Assembly (NCBI GenBank): GCA_001000675.1 | Contig: LCHW01000002.1 | Location: 103,187 to 167,186, forward strand | DNA from: Candidatus Wolfebacteria bacterium GW2011_GWE2_44_13 | GTDB taxonomy: Bacteria > Patescibacteria > Paceibacteria > UBA6257 > UBA9933 | Direction of reading: 5' to 3' | Length of the DNA: 64,000 nt | Shown here: one piece after another, positions 23,490 to 32,416 of the stretch | Numbering within the stretch: position 1 is the stretch's first letter | Layout: each line of letters starts with the position of its first letter | Made by a program: the position numbers and the translations under genes | The notes under the pieces: model-generated | Seen by the model: only the letters and a program-made list of their open reading frames with translations | The model's database searches: none | Told to the model about the DNA's origin: nothing

Positions 23490-25043
23490 TTAGTCAACCA
23501 TCAAATCCACTAAACTTTGCGCGGTCATTTCTTTTGGCTGCGGGATATGCATTAACTGGAGAATAGTCGGAGCAACATCCGCGAGAATGCCGATTGCGGC
23601 TTGCTCTGAAGACCGTACCTCATCATCACTGCGCTCTCGTTTGTATTCATTCGCAACAAGATAAATCGGAACGGGATTCGCGTCATGCTTTGTTTCAGCT
23701 TCTCCTGTGAGCGGATTAACTAAGCGTTCCATATTGCCATGATCGGATGTGATAATAAGAATAGAGTCTGAAGCAAGCGTTGCCGTAACGACGCGATTGA
23801 TCATAGCGTCTACAATCTCAACCGCCTTAATCGACGCATCCATATTGCCAGTATGTGCGATAATATCCGCGTTCGCATAGTTTGTGAGGATGAAATCATA
23901 GGCGCGTTCCTCAATTGCCTCAACGAGGCGCGTCGTAATTTCTTCGGCGCGCATCTCTGGATGTTCTGCGGGCTTAAACTCTTGCCGAGAAGGAATAAGT
24001 ACGCGGTACTCACCCTCAAACGGCGCTTCACGAAGGCCGTTAAAGAAGTAAGTGATGTGGGCATATTTTTCTGTTTCCGCAGTGCGCCACTGCGATTTAT
24101 TATTATCCGCGAGTACTTTACCAAGTGGATTGCCGAGTTCTTCGGGTGGGAAGAGCACGGGGATGGCATAGGTAGGATCGTATTCGATAAACGAGCAACA
24201 ATATAGATTGGAAAAATGCTTAACAGGAAAGGCGGTAAATGTGGTATCAGTAAATGCTTTCACAATTTGCTTCATGCGATCTTCGCGGAAGTTGAAAAAG
24301 ATAACCGCATCATTGTTGTGTACAGGACGAGCTGTTTGTCCAACAAGTGTTGGTGCAATGTATTCGTCGTTAAGACCCTTTGCATAAAATTGTTGCGTGT
24401 ACGCTGTAAGATCAGTAACAAGATTGCCTGACTCAGTGATGGCAGTATAGAAAGGTTGAATGCGATCCCAATGATTGTCGCGATCCATACCATAATAGCG
24501 CCCGCCGATACTTGCAAGTTGTTCAGGGTAGGGGAGGCGAGAAAGAAGATGTATCGCCGATTGTGGAGGGCTGTCGCGTCCGTCTGAAATAAGATGCAGC
24601 TGCACGCGCTCTTTAGGAAACTGAATTTGGTCGGCGTATTTCAAGAGTGCTTCAAGATGCTCGAACGATGAATGTACGTTTGCCTCGCCAAGAAGACCGA
24701 TAATATTAACCGATGAATTATTGGTGATTGCATGATCAAACGCAGCCTTTAGTACGGGATTAGTAAAAAATACCTTGTCACGAATAGCGAGGGTAATTTT
24801 AGGATAGTTTTGGTACACAACTTTTCCAGCACCCATATTTAAGTGCCCTACTTCGCTATTGCCCTCTTCTCCCCAAGGAAGACCGACGGAAATACCAGAG
24901 GCTTGCAAAGTGCCACTGGGGAAGTTGTGCTTCAAAAAATCAAACGTTTTCGGATTGACGGTGTGGATAGGGTTTGAAAAATCTTTTCGTCCGACACCCC
25001 ATCCGTCGATAATAACAAGAATTACAGTTCTGCGTGTTTGCAT
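23490..25043 (-). CDS. gpmI: 2,3-bisphosphoglycerate-independent phosphoglycerate mutase
   Basis: Interconverts 3- and 2-phosphoglycerate using two Mn ions; 517 residues, normal length. ILVIIDGWGVG is the first metal motif. Ser63 in GNSEVGHLNMGAG is the phosphoserine. ISDGRDSPP and GRYYGMDRDNHWDR are substrate-binding blocks. FFNFREDRMKQ, NYANADIIAHTGN and ITSDHGNME complete the metal sites. The frame is open to an upstream ATG at 25067, but ATG 25043 (MQTRRTVILVIIDG) gives the family's normal start. It faces eno across the S74 gene. Confidence 0.95.
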   Translation of the reverse strand: MQTRRTVILVIIDGWGVGRKDFSNPIHTVNPKTFDFLKHNFPSGTLQASGISVGLPWGEEGNSEVGHLNMGAGKVVYQNYPKITLAIRDKVFFTNPVLKAAFDHAITNNSSVNIIGLLGEANVHSSFEHLEALLKYADQIQFPKERVQLHLISDGRDSPPQSAIHLLSRLPYPEQLASIGGRYYGMDRDNHWDRIQPFYTAITESGNLVTDLTAYTQQFYAKGLNDEYIAPTLVGQTARPVHNNDAVIFFNFREDRMKQIVKAFTDTTFTAFPVKHFSNLYCCSFIEYDPTYAIPVLFPPEELGNPLGKVLADNNKSQWRTAETEKYAHITYFFNGLREAPFEGEYRVLIPSRQEFKPAEHPEMRAEEITTRLVEAIEERAYDFILTNYANADIIAHTGNMDASIKAVEIVDAMINRVVTATLASDSILIITSDHGNMERLVNPLTGEAETKHDANPVPIYLVANEYKRERSDDEVRSSEQAAIGILADVAPTILQLMHIPQPKEMTAQSLVDLMVD

Positions 25044-25135
25044 ACTGTTTATTGTAATAGAATGCAATGGAGCTGTCGAATTGTGGAACTAGGCTTTACA
25101 TGTGGTACAATATAGAAAACTAAAGAAACGAATGT

Positions 25136-25897
25136 ATGAAAAAAACAATAACAATCACAATTATCGCAATCATTGTATTGGTAGGAGTTGGATATGGTGT
25201 ATGGATGTGGCAAGGGAATCCCGATGTAGCGTTGAATGAACAAGCTAGTACATCAACACAACAGGTGAGTGATGAATATGCTGATTGGAAAGTGTATAAA
25301 AACGAAACATACGGATTTGAGTTCAAATATCCCAAGGACTGGGGAATAAAAGAGGAAATTTACAATAGCAATATGGGGGAGGGAGCGTGTGAGACTATTG
25401 AGTCGATAGAGCTAATAAATAAATCATTAGGCAAGCAAGTCTACGAAGCAGCCCCTCCTGGAGAAAATGTAAATACGTATGTTGAAAAATATGGGAGTGT
25501 GCCGATACTGGCGGTTAATGTTAGAAAAAATGATTGCAACAATGAGAAAAATTTAGGATCACAGGCGAAGGATATTTTAAGTAAGCTTAAAAATGAAGGC
25601 GTTAGCTCTCGGCTTGCGGTTGCTACGGTGAGTCTGCTCCCAGGGTATGGAGAATTAATTTCAGAGAAGCCTAATGTTTGGGAAATGAGAGATGGTTGTC
25701 GAGAGAACAATCTGCTAACAGTAAACGGCAGCAGGGTAATTAAAAGCATTGGTTGCATAGAGGGGGTGGTTCAGAATACATTTGCAACATTCGTGAGTGA
25801 GGATAGGTATATAATTCAAATTAGGGATAGTGCTTCGGAATACGAACGTAGCGGTTATTTTGATAAGATTCTCGCTACGTTTAAACTAACAAAATAA
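25136..25897 (+). CDS. Membrane-anchored PsbP-like protein
   Basis: A 253-residue protein. One N-terminal transmembrane helix (TITIIAIIVLVGVGYGVWMW) leads to an extracytoplasmic domain. The block WKVYKNETYGFEFKYPKDWG is the hallmark of PsbP-like or lipoprotein-type domains common in CPR genomes. Strands with Cys pairs (GACETIES, KNDCNNE, DGCRENN, SIGCIEG) and a C-terminal YFDKILATFKL helix complete it. Function in bacteria is unknown; binding of a hydrophobic ligand is a guess. Monocistronic. Confidence 0.7.
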   Translation: MKKTITITIIAIIVLVGVGYGVWMWQGNPDVALNEQASTSTQQVSDEYADWKVYKNETYGFEFKYPKDWGIKEEIYNSNMGEGACETIESIELINKSLGKQVYEAAPPGENVNTYVEKYGSVPILAVNVRKNDCNNEKNLGSQAKDILSKLKNEGVSSRLAVATVSLLPGYGELISEKPNVWEMRDGCRENNLLTVNGSRVIKSIGCIEGVVQNTFATFVSEDRYIIQIRDSASEYERSGYFDKILATFKLTK

Positions 25898-25907
25898 GGT
25901 AGTGATA

Positions 25908-25936
25908 AAAAGGCATCCGGAAGGATGCCTTTTTTG
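25908..25936 (+). terminator. Terminator after the 25136 gene
   Basis: A 9-bp stem (25910-25918 with 25923-25931) followed by a T run. Confidence 0.85.
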
Positions 25937-26013
25937 TTGATTGCGCATATGTGAACTAGTGAGAAGTAAGAAAATTTGTTACTATATACACATATAACTA
26001 GTGAGAATATTTT

Positions 26014-27582
26014 ATGGATAAGACACCATTGAAAAAAGTAAGAATGATGGATATTGTGCGTAAGCAGCCGCAGTCAGAGCGCAAAGAAATAAATCCGCTT
26101 TTGCGGAGTGAACAACGCGTTCCGTTTTCTATTGAAAAAAAAGAAGAGCCACTACGCGCAGAGTTACATGAAGAGCCTGTGAAAATGCATACACATGCAG
26201 CTATATCACATACTTCAACAGAAACAATAGGCGAGGAACGGTACGAAAAAGAGCTTGTTACTGAGCACGTTCCACCACGCATATTGGAAGAACGCATACC
26301 TGCAGAAGCGTCTTCACTAGAATTAGATAGGCCAATCGCGTATATTCCGAAGGAAAAGCCATCAAAAGAAGAGAAGAAGATGTTCGAGCGCATCGAAAAG
26401 AGGGAGCGCTCACAACGAAAAGAAAAAGAAGGCTCACGAGGAAAAGGGAAAAGTATTTTTGTGTGGGCAACGTCATGTATCCTGCTCGGCTTAGGTGCGT
26501 ACATTGCTCTTGCTGTTTTGCCGCGCGCAGAGATAATGCTTATTGCTAAAAAAGTAGAGTGGGGCTATGCCAATACAATCGGCGCGAATACAAAAATAGC
26601 AGAGGTAGATGTGGCTACTCGACAAATTCCCGTTGCAGTATTTTTGGAAAAGAAAACAAACTCGTTTAAATTTCCAGCAACTGGAGCGGGGAAGAGCATT
26701 GAACGAAAAGCTACGGGGAAAGTAACAATTTACAACGAGTTTAGTGAAAGTACGCAGCCACTTGTTGCGGGTACGCGATTAGAAACTCCTGATGGGAAAA
26801 TATTTCGTTTAGTTGAGCGTATAGTCGTTCCAGGAGCAAAAAAGACTGGAGGAGAGTTTGTCCCAACAGGCATAGAGGCGGACGTAGTAGCAGATAAGGC
26901 GGGTGAATCGTACAACATAAGCGCAGTAAATAAATTTACGATTCCAGGGTTTGCAGGGACTACGAAATTTGACGGCTTCTACGCAAGCTCAAAAGATGCA
27001 ATGACGGGCGGGTTTATCGGAGAAGGTAAGTATCCAACCGCAGAAGATATTAAAACAGCAAAAGAAAGTGCAAAGAGTCAGATGCAGGGAGTGATTGAGT
27101 CGTTCTTGCAAACGCTAGTGCTCGATGGATTCAAAACAATAGAAAGTAGCAAAAGATACGCCGTTACCAAGGAAATGGTAAACGAGGCTGTTGATGCAGA
27201 GGGGAATTTCTCTGTATATATAGAAGCCGAAGGAGGTATTGATGCGCTTAAGGAAGAGCATGTATTAGAGCTCATGACCGCTTTAGCACGACAGGTAAAC
27301 GGAGAAGAATACGTGATAAAGGAACACACACTTTCCTATGGAGATATCGCCATAGATGCAAAAGCGGGGACTATATCACTTCCGGTTGATTTTAAGGGAA
27401 CATTTTGGAAGCCAGTTAATCTGGAAGAGTTCAAAAGCGCGGTTATGGGGAAGACGCAGGACGAACTAAAAGCATATATATTCAGCTCAACAAGTATAGA
27501 GCGAGCCGATGTCGCCTTGTGGCCAGGATGGGTGCAAAAAGTCCCAACCGACATTGAACGAGTAAAAGTGGAATTGCAGTAA
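26014..27582 (+). CDS. Single-pass membrane protein with baseplate-J-like outer domain
   Basis: A 522-residue protein. Residues 1-145 are a charged, disordered cytoplasmic arm rich in Glu and Lys. One membrane helix follows (SIFVWATSCILLGLGAYIALAVL, about 149-171), then a beta-rich outer region. The segment KVTIYNEFSESTQPLVAGTRLETPDGKIFRL...V.ADKAGESYNI resembles the baseplate J / gp47-type module often annotated in Patescibacteria. A C-terminal part with repeated strands and WPGWVQKVP follows. It may be a cell-envelope scaffold; a real phage baseplate role is unlikely since no phage genes are nearby. Confidence 0.65.
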   Translation: MDKTPLKKVRMMDIVRKQPQSERKEINPLLRSEQRVPFSIEKKEEPLRAELHEEPVKMHTHAAISHTSTETIGEERYEKELVTEHVPPRILEERIPAEASSLELDRPIAYIPKEKPSKEEKKMFERIEKRERSQRKEKEGSRGKGKSIFVWATSCILLGLGAYIALAVLPRAEIMLIAKKVEWGYANTIGANTKIAEVDVATRQIPVAVFLEKKTNSFKFPATGAGKSIERKATGKVTIYNEFSESTQPLVAGTRLETPDGKIFRLVERIVVPGAKKTGGEFVPTGIEADVVADKAGESYNISAVNKFTIPGFAGTTKFDGFYASSKDAMTGGFIGEGKYPTAEDIKTAKESAKSQMQGVIESFLQTLVLDGFKTIESSKRYAVTKEMVNEAVDAEGNFSVYIEAEGGIDALKEEHVLELMTALARQVNGEEYVIKEHTLSYGDIAIDAKAGTISLPVDFKGTFWKPVNLEEFKSAVMGKTQDELKAYIFSSTSIERADVALWPGWVQKVPTDIERVKVELQ

Positions 27583-27587
27583 ATAAA

Positions 27588-27612
27588 AAATCCGCCAAAT
27601 GGCGGATTTTTT
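27588..27612 (+). terminator. Terminator after the 26014 gene
   Basis: A 10-bp stem (27588-27597 with 27600-27609) followed by a T run. Confidence 0.85.
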
Positions 27613-27796
27613 GATCACGAACGACAGCATACAAACTGTTTTCCTCTTGTATTTATCTCAATACAGTGTACTATACCTACATACCGCATCACAGTTGCTG
27701 CACGAGAAGGTAGGTATTACATAAAAACCGTAAAAGCGGTGAATTACAGTTGACTCTACATATCAAACGAATATCAATTCGCTTGATAGAGATGGG

Positions 27797-27825
27797 TTGA
27801 CTATTCGGCATTTTTAGTCTAATAT
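27797..27825 (+). promoter_or_regulatory. Promoter of the infA-rplQ operon
   Basis: TTGACT at 27797-27802, a 17-base spacer and TAATAT at 27820-27825, about 10 bases before infA. Just upstream, 27759-27786 can fold into a hairpin (TATCAA-CGAAT arms). The rest of the 27613-27835 gap shows no gene. Confidence 0.6.
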
Positions 27826-27835
27826 CTATATCTAC

Positions 27836-28075
27836 ATGCGACCCAGGATGCAACCGAGACAACCAAAGGATCAAGGCAAGTTACTCGTGAGAGGGATTGT
27901 TGTTGAATCGCTGCCCGCGACAACCTTCCGCGTCAAACTAGAGAAAGGCGAAGAAATCCTTGCGTATCTATCGGGGAAGATGCGGATGCACTATATCAAG
28001 ATACTGCCTGGCGACACGGTGACGCTCGAATTGAGCGAAGACGGCGCGCGAGGGAGAATCGTGAGGAGATTGTGA
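27836..28075 (+). CDS. infA: Translation initiation factor IF-1
   Basis: OB-fold factor that occupies the ribosomal A site at initiation; 79 residues. VRGIVVESLPATTFRVKLEKGEEILAYLSGKMR and the closing PGDTVTLELS...GRIVRR are the standard IF-1 blocks. The N-terminal basic stretch is slightly longer than usual; ATG 27848 is a possible later start. First gene of infA-rpmJ-rpsM-rpsK-rpsD-rpoA-rplQ. It ends in TGA, evidence for a standard genetic code. Confidence 0.96.
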   Translation: MRPRMQPRQPKDQGKLLVRGIVVESLPATTFRVKLEKGEEILAYLSGKMRMHYIKILPGDTVTLELSEDGARGRIVRRL

Positions 28076-28106
28076 GGAATTTACTATTTAACCAATACAT
28101 AAAAAG

Positions 28107-28223
28107 ATGAAGGTTCGAGCTTCAGTTAAAAAAATTTGTAAAGATTGTAAATCCGTACGCCGACAAGGCCGCGTATTTATCATCTGCAAGAAAAATCCAA
28201 AGCATAAACAGCGCCAAGGATAA
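28107..28223 (+). CDS. rpmJ: 50S ribosomal protein L36
   Basis: A 38-residue zinc-ribbon protein, MKVRASVKKICKDCKSVRRQ... ending NPKHKQRQG. Zinc ligands are Cys-x2-Cys, Cys and His, so it is the zinc-binding form. It lies between infA and rpsM, the usual place. Confidence 0.97.
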   Translation: MKVRASVKKICKDCKSVRRQGRVFIICKKNPKHKQRQG

Positions 28224-28238
28224 TAATTATTCAATACC

Positions 28239-28622
28239 ATGCGATTAGTCGGTGTAAACATTCCAGATAATAAGAGGGTAGAGTATGCGTTGACATACAT
28301 TCACGGCATCGGAAAGACTTCCTCAGATGCTATTTTGGCTGCAACAGGAATCCCTGCTGATAAAAAAGCAAAGGATTTGACGCCAGAAGAGATGAAGAAG
28401 ATTCAAGAATATGTTGAAAAGAACTGCAAGGTCGAAGGTGAATTGCGACAGGTAATCAAAACAAACGTTGCTCGATTGAAGGAAATCAATTGTTACCGAG
28501 GAACTCGGCACATGAAGAAGCTTCCAACACGCGGACAGCGAACGAAAACCAATTCGCGAACAGTACGAGGAAACGTACGTAAGACTGCGGCAAGTGGAAA
28601 GCGTAAGTCATCATTGAAGTAA
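28239..28622 (+). CDS. rpsM: 30S ribosomal protein S13
   Basis: A 127-residue head protein of the small subunit. It has RLVGVNIPDNKRVEYALTYIHGIG at the N-terminus, the helix-hairpin-helix region, and the conserved tail RGTRHMKKLPTRGQRTKTNSRTVRG that contacts tRNA. It lies 15 bases after rpmJ. Confidence 0.97.
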   Translation: MRLVGVNIPDNKRVEYALTYIHGIGKTSSDAILAATGIPADKKAKDLTPEEMKKIQEYVEKNCKVEGELRQVIKTNVARLKEINCYRGTRHMKKLPTRGQRTKTNSRTVRGNVRKTAASGKRKSSLK

Positions 28623-28639
28623 TCTAAACTCCTCTAACT

Positions 28640-29095
28640 ATGGGTAAGAAAAAAGTCATAAAACAAACTGAAGCGCAGGTGTTGAAAGAAAGTGACACCC
28701 TTGAGAAGACCATGACCAAGGTCTCTGGAAAAGGAGGGGGATCACGCAAGATCGAAGCAGGTAAGGTATATATCAATGCTACGTATAACAACACGTTGAT
28801 TACCGTTACCAATAAAGGTGGCGATGTTATCGCATGGGTCTCTGCCGGAAGCCTTGGTTTTGCAGGACCGAAAAAGGCAACCCCGTTTGCTGCCTCAAAA
28901 GCAGTTGCAGCGTTGGTTGAAAAATTGAAGAAAGTCGGTTTGACCGAAGTCGAAGTAGTTGTAAAGGGTGTTGGTTCGGGTCGCGATTCCGCAATTCGAT
29001 CATTCGCAACACAAGGGTTCAACATTACATCTGTTAAAGATGTAACACCGATTCCGCACAACGGACCTCGTCCAAAGAAACCGCGCAGAATCTAA
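28640..29095 (+). CDS. rpsK: 30S ribosomal protein S11
   Basis: A 151-residue platform protein. The core contains VYINATYNNTLITVTNKGGDVIAWVSAGSLGF, ATPFAASKAV and GVGSGRDSAIRSF, ending DVTPIPHNGPRPKKPRRI. About 25 extra charged residues precede the domain. In the alpha operon between rpsM and rpsD. Confidence 0.97.
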   Translation: MGKKKVIKQTEAQVLKESDTLEKTMTKVSGKGGGSRKIEAGKVYINATYNNTLITVTNKGGDVIAWVSAGSLGFAGPKKATPFAASKAVAALVEKLKKVGLTEVEVVVKGVGSGRDSAIRSFATQGFNITSVKDVTPIPHNGPRPKKPRRI

Positions 29096-29137
29096 TCACT
29101 CGCATTTAGCATATAACATTTTACTTTTAAAGAACTT

Positions 29138-29752
29138 ATGATGGGTCCAAAAGAAAAAAAAGAACGGGCACTAGGAGTGCACCTCTTCCTCAAGGCAGAG
29201 CGATGCAACTCCGAAAAGTGCGCATTGATCCGACGACCATATCGTCCGGGTGTGCACGGGAAATCCCGCAGAAAGCAGCTATCCGAATACGGTCTACAGC
29301 TCGCTGAAAAGCAAAAAATCATGTTTAGCTATGGCCTAAGAGAAAAGGCTATGGAACGCATCTTCACCGAAGCGTTGCATAAAAAGGAAGCTATTACGAC
29401 AACAATCGTAAATCTCCTTGAGCGACGACTTGATAACGTAGTATTTCGCATGGGGCTTGCTCCATCGCGCATTACCGCAAGACAGTACGTAAGCCATGGT
29501 CACATCTTGGTAAATGGACGACGCGTAACTATCCCGTCTTTTCAGGTAAAAGCGGGGGAGGTGATTGCGGTACGGGAAAAGTCAAAGACTTCACCGTTGT
29601 TTAAAGATCTTGCAGAAAATCTTAAGAAATATGACACTCCAGTTTGGCTTCAGCTCGACAGGGAGAAGCTCGAAGGAAAGGTAAAATCTCTTCCATTCGA
29701 CGTTGAAATTCCTTTTGATATTAACTTGGTCGTTGACTTCTACTCAAAATAA
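29138..29752 (+). CDS. rpsD: 30S ribosomal protein S4
   Basis: A 204-residue 16S rRNA-binding assembly protein. The N-terminus keeps one Cys pair (ERCNSEKCALIRR) where zinc-type S4 has four. RPYRPGVHGKSRRKQLSEYGLQLAEKQK is the classical N-terminal block. The S4 RNA-binding domain (RRLDNVVFRMGLAPSRITARQYVSHGHILVNGRRV) follows. Its place just upstream of rpoA is conserved. Confidence 0.97.
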   Translation: MMGPKEKKERALGVHLFLKAERCNSEKCALIRRPYRPGVHGKSRRKQLSEYGLQLAEKQKIMFSYGLREKAMERIFTEALHKKEAITTTIVNLLERRLDNVVFRMGLAPSRITARQYVSHGHILVNGRRVTIPSFQVKAGEVIAVREKSKTSPLFKDLAENLKKYDTPVWLQLDREKLEGKVKSLPFDVEIPFDINLVVDFYSK

Positions 29753-29767
29753 TCATTTTTCTTTTCT

Positions 29768-30523
29768 ATGGAATATACACGATTAAGCGAGTCAGTAAAA
29801 ATCAATACGATATCGGAAACTGATACAGAAGGTGTGTTCGAAATCGAAGGGTTGTACTCGGGCTATGGTCTAACCGTTGGAAACTCATTGCGCCGCGTGT
29901 TGCTGTCATCGCTTCCAGGTGCGTGTGTAACACAGATAAAGATCAAGAACGTAAAGCACGAATTTACAACAATCGATGGCGTTATGGAGGACATCGTTGA
30001 GCTCGCGCTTAACATGAAGAATGTACGCTTCGCATTGCACACCGATGAACCACAGTTACTCACCCTCGACGTAAAAGGAGAGAAAGAAGTAACTGCAGGG
30101 GATATCAAAACAAACGCACAGGTAGATGTCATCAACCCAGAGGCACATATCGCAACCATCACCGACAAGAAAACGGAGCTTTCAATAGAAATCACCGTTG
30201 AGAAGGGATTGGGATATGTACCGGTCGAGGCTCGCAAGGTTGAAAAATTGCCGGTTGGTGTTATCGCCATCGATGCAATATTCACCCCAGTTACGAACGT
30301 AAATTTCGTAGTTGAGAATATGCGCATTGGAGAGCGAACCGACTTCAATCGGGTAAAGCTCACCGTTGAAACAGATGGAAGCATCAAGCCTTCCGTTGCA
30401 GTACACAAGGCAGCGAACATCCTTAAGGATCACTTTGCCAAAGTTGCTGAAATGGAAGTAGCCGTAGAAGAAGAATCTTCTGAGGAAGAAGCTCCAGCGC
30501 CAAAAAAGAAAGCAAAGAAATAA
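29768..30523 (+). CDS. rpoA: RNA polymerase alpha subunit, lacking the C-terminal domain
   Basis: Assembly platform of RNA polymerase, 251 residues. The N-terminal domain is complete: GYGLTVGNSLRRVLLSSLPG, the dimer and insertion domains, GYVPVE and VNFVVENMRIGERTDFNRVKLTVETDGSI. After ANILKDHFAKVAEM the protein ends in an acidic then Lys-rich tail (VEEESSEEEAPAPKKKAKK). The roughly 75-residue helical CTD that binds UP elements and activators is missing. It is not a frameshift: rplQ starts 10 bases later in good order and no CTD-like frame is seen. Confidence 0.96.
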   Translation: MEYTRLSESVKINTISETDTEGVFEIEGLYSGYGLTVGNSLRRVLLSSLPGACVTQIKIKNVKHEFTTIDGVMEDIVELALNMKNVRFALHTDEPQLLTLDVKGEKEVTAGDIKTNAQVDVINPEAHIATITDKKTELSIEITVEKGLGYVPVEARKVEKLPVGVIAIDAIFTPVTNVNFVVENMRIGERTDFNRVKLTVETDGSIKPSVAVHKAANILKDHFAKVAEMEVAVEEESSEEEAPAPKKKAKK

Positions 30524-30532
30524 TTCAAACGT

Positions 30533-30886
30533 ATGAAACACCTTAGTAAAGGAAGAAAATTCCATAGGAAGACGGGGCAGCGCTCGGCACTCATGAAGAC
30601 CCTTGCGAACAACTTGATCTTGACGGAGTCCATTACCACTACCGAGGCAAAAGCAAAAGAGCTTAAGCCGGAAGTAGAGAAGATGGTAACCCTCGCAAAG
30701 AATCAGGATACAGCAAGCTTACGCTTGCTCATTGCAAGACTTCCAAAGAAAGCTGCAGAAAAGATGTTCTACGAAGTTGCGCCTAAATTTAAGACGCGAC
30801 CAGGAGGATATCTTCGCGTAGTGAAAGCGGCGGAAGCGCGTATGCGAGACGGATCAGCGATGGCAACCATCGAATTCGTTTCCTGA
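30533..30886 (+). CDS. rplQ: 50S ribosomal protein L17
   Basis: A 117-residue large-subunit protein: MKHLSKGRKFHRKTGQRSALMKTLANNLIL at the N-terminus, TTEAKAKELKPEVEKMVTLAK, and GGYLRVVKAAEARMRDGSAMATIEFV at the C-terminus. Last gene of the alpha operon. A small GC hairpin follows at 30889-30914 without a clear T run. Confidence 0.97.
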   Translation: MKHLSKGRKFHRKTGQRSALMKTLANNLILTESITTTEAKAKELKPEVEKMVTLAKNQDTASLRLLIARLPKKAAEKMFYEVAPKFKTRPGGYLRVVKAAEARMRDGSAMATIEFVS

Positions 30887-30914
30887 CGCCTGCTATAGCT
30901 TTAGCGAAAGCAGG

Positions 30915-30943
30915 TTGACGAACAAGCTGAAAATACTATATAT
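30915..30943 (+). promoter_or_regulatory. Probable tuf promoter
   Basis: TTGACG at 30915-30920, a 17-base spacer and ATATAT at 30938-30943. The roughly 100-base leader that follows has GAATATGAA (30969-30977) facing TTCATATTC (31023-31031), so it can fold upstream of the start. Confidence 0.5.
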
Positions 30944-31049
30944 TTAACAAGTCGATTAATAAAAAAATCGAATATGAAATATGGAGTTTGGGCCATTTTA
31001 AACAAATGCCTCATGCTCTATCGTTCATATTCAAAACTTATACACACGT

Positions 31050-32246
31050 ATGGCAAACGAAAAATTTGAACGAACCAAGCCTCACGTCAATATCGGAACT
31101 ATCGGTCACGTTGACCACGGTAAGACCACATTGACTGCAGCTATCACAAACGCCTTGTTCCTCAAGGGTTTGACAAAGAAGCGAGAGAACGTCGACCAGA
31201 TCGACAATGCTCCAGAAGAAAAAGCTCGTGGAATCACGATTGCTTTGCACCACTCTGAATATGAGTCAGAAAAGCGTCACTATGCACACATCGACGCTCC
31301 TGGACACGCAGACTACATCAAGAACATGATCACGGGTGCTGCGCAGATGGACGGTGCAATTTTGGTAGTATCTGCAACTGATGGTCCTATGCCACAGACA
31401 CGAGAGCACATATTGTTGGCACGTCAGGTTGGCGTTCCTTCAATCGTAGTATTCTTGAACAAGTGCGACATGGTTGATGATACTGAATTGATCGACCTCG
31501 TAGAAGCTGAAGTTCGAGAATTGCTCAAGAAGTACGGTTTCCCTGGAGATGAGACCCCGATTATTCGTGGTTCTGCATTGAAGGCAGGAGAAGCAACCTC
31601 TGCTGAAGATCCAGCATTGCTCCCAATTCTTGAATTGGTAAAGGCATGTGACGAATACATCCCAGAGCCAGTTCGCGCAACCGATAAGCCGTTCCTTATG
31701 CCAGTTGAAGACATCTTCTCAATCGAAGGTCGTGGAACTGTTGTAACCGGACGCATCGAGCGCGGAGTACTCAAGGTAAACGAAGAAATCGAAGTTGTCG
31801 GTATCCGACCAACTGCGAAGACCGTTGTTACTGGTATCGAAATGTTCAACAAATTGTTGGATTCCGGTATGGCAGGAGATAACGTTGGTTTGCTCTTGCG
31901 TGGTTTGAAGAAGGAAGACGTAGAGCGAGGACAGGTGCTTGCAAAGCCAGGAAGCGTAACACCGCATACTGAGTTTGAAGCAGAAGTACTTATCCTTACC
32001 AAGGAAGAAGGAGGACGACACACCCCATTCTTCAAGGGCTATAAGCCACAGTTCTATATCCGCACCACTGACGTGACCGGAGAAGTAGAGCTTCCGGCTG
32101 GAATGGAAATGGTTATGCCAGGTGACACAGTTACCTTCATAGTCAAGCTCATTGCCCCTGTAGCATTGGAAGACCAGACACGTTTTGCTATCCGAGAGGG
32201 TGGACGAACGGTTGGAGCGGGTGTTGTAACCAAGATCATCAAATAA
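31050..32246 (+). CDS. tuf: Elongation factor Tu
   Basis: GTPase that delivers aminoacyl-tRNA to the ribosome; 398 residues. G1 GHVDHGKTT, G3 DAPGHADY, G4 NKCD and G5 SALK are present. Switch I reads ARGITIALHHSEYES where E. coli has RGITINTSHVEY; the Mg-binding Thr is kept but the next residues differ. Domains 2 and 3 are complete (GRGTVVTGRIERG, GHTPFFxGYKPQFYIRTTDVTG). Codon choice is strongly biased, fitting high expression. It precedes rpsJ with a structured spacer. Confidence 0.98.
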   Translation: MANEKFERTKPHVNIGTIGHVDHGKTTLTAAITNALFLKGLTKKRENVDQIDNAPEEKARGITIALHHSEYESEKRHYAHIDAPGHADYIKNMITGAAQMDGAILVVSATDGPMPQTREHILLARQVGVPSIVVFLNKCDMVDDTELIDLVEAEVRELLKKYGFPGDETPIIRGSALKAGEATSAEDPALLPILELVKACDEYIPEPVRATDKPFLMPVEDIFSIEGRGTVVTGRIERGVLKVNEEIEVVGIRPTAKTVVTGIEMFNKLLDSGMAGDNVGLLLRGLKKEDVERGQVLAKPGSVTPHTEFEAEVLILTKEEGGRHTPFFKGYKPQFYIRTTDVTGEVELPAGMEMVMPGDTVTFIVKLIAPVALEDQTRFAIREGGRTVGAGVVTKIIK

Positions 32247-32250
32247 AATA

Positions 32251-32370
32251 GAACACGCACATTCGGTGGATTGCTTCGTTACGGGGCCCAATCGATTCGG
32301 TCGCAGTACTTCTGTACAGCTTCCTCGTCGATTCTCCCGTGCCTCGCACTCCATTCGAATGTGCAAGTTC
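32251..32370 (+). ncRNA. Long imperfect hairpin between tuf and rpsJ
   Basis: Nested complementary arms span the whole gap: 32257-32265 with 32356-32364 (9 bp), 32266-32270 with 32350-32354, 32281-32285 with 32336-32340, 32290-32295 with 32328-32333, and 32303-32309 with 32314-32320 around a TTCT loop. GAAC/GTTC extends the base. No T run follows, so it is not a simple terminator. It may be an rpsJ leader, a processing site or a stable RNA. Confidence 0.55.
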
Positions 32371-32416
32371 TGTCTAGAAAAACAAAAAGCGATTATTCAT
32401 ATAAAGTATTTTGACA

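Noticed and set aside
26014..27582. Baseplate-J similarity taken as evidence for a prophage or contractile injection system
   Set aside because: No sheath, tube or other phage genes are near; the protein has a cytoplasmic arm and a membrane helix.
32251..32370. The tuf-rpsJ hairpin as a terminator
   Set aside because: No T run follows on the plus strand, and the stem is far longer and more interrupted than terminators elsewhere in the window.
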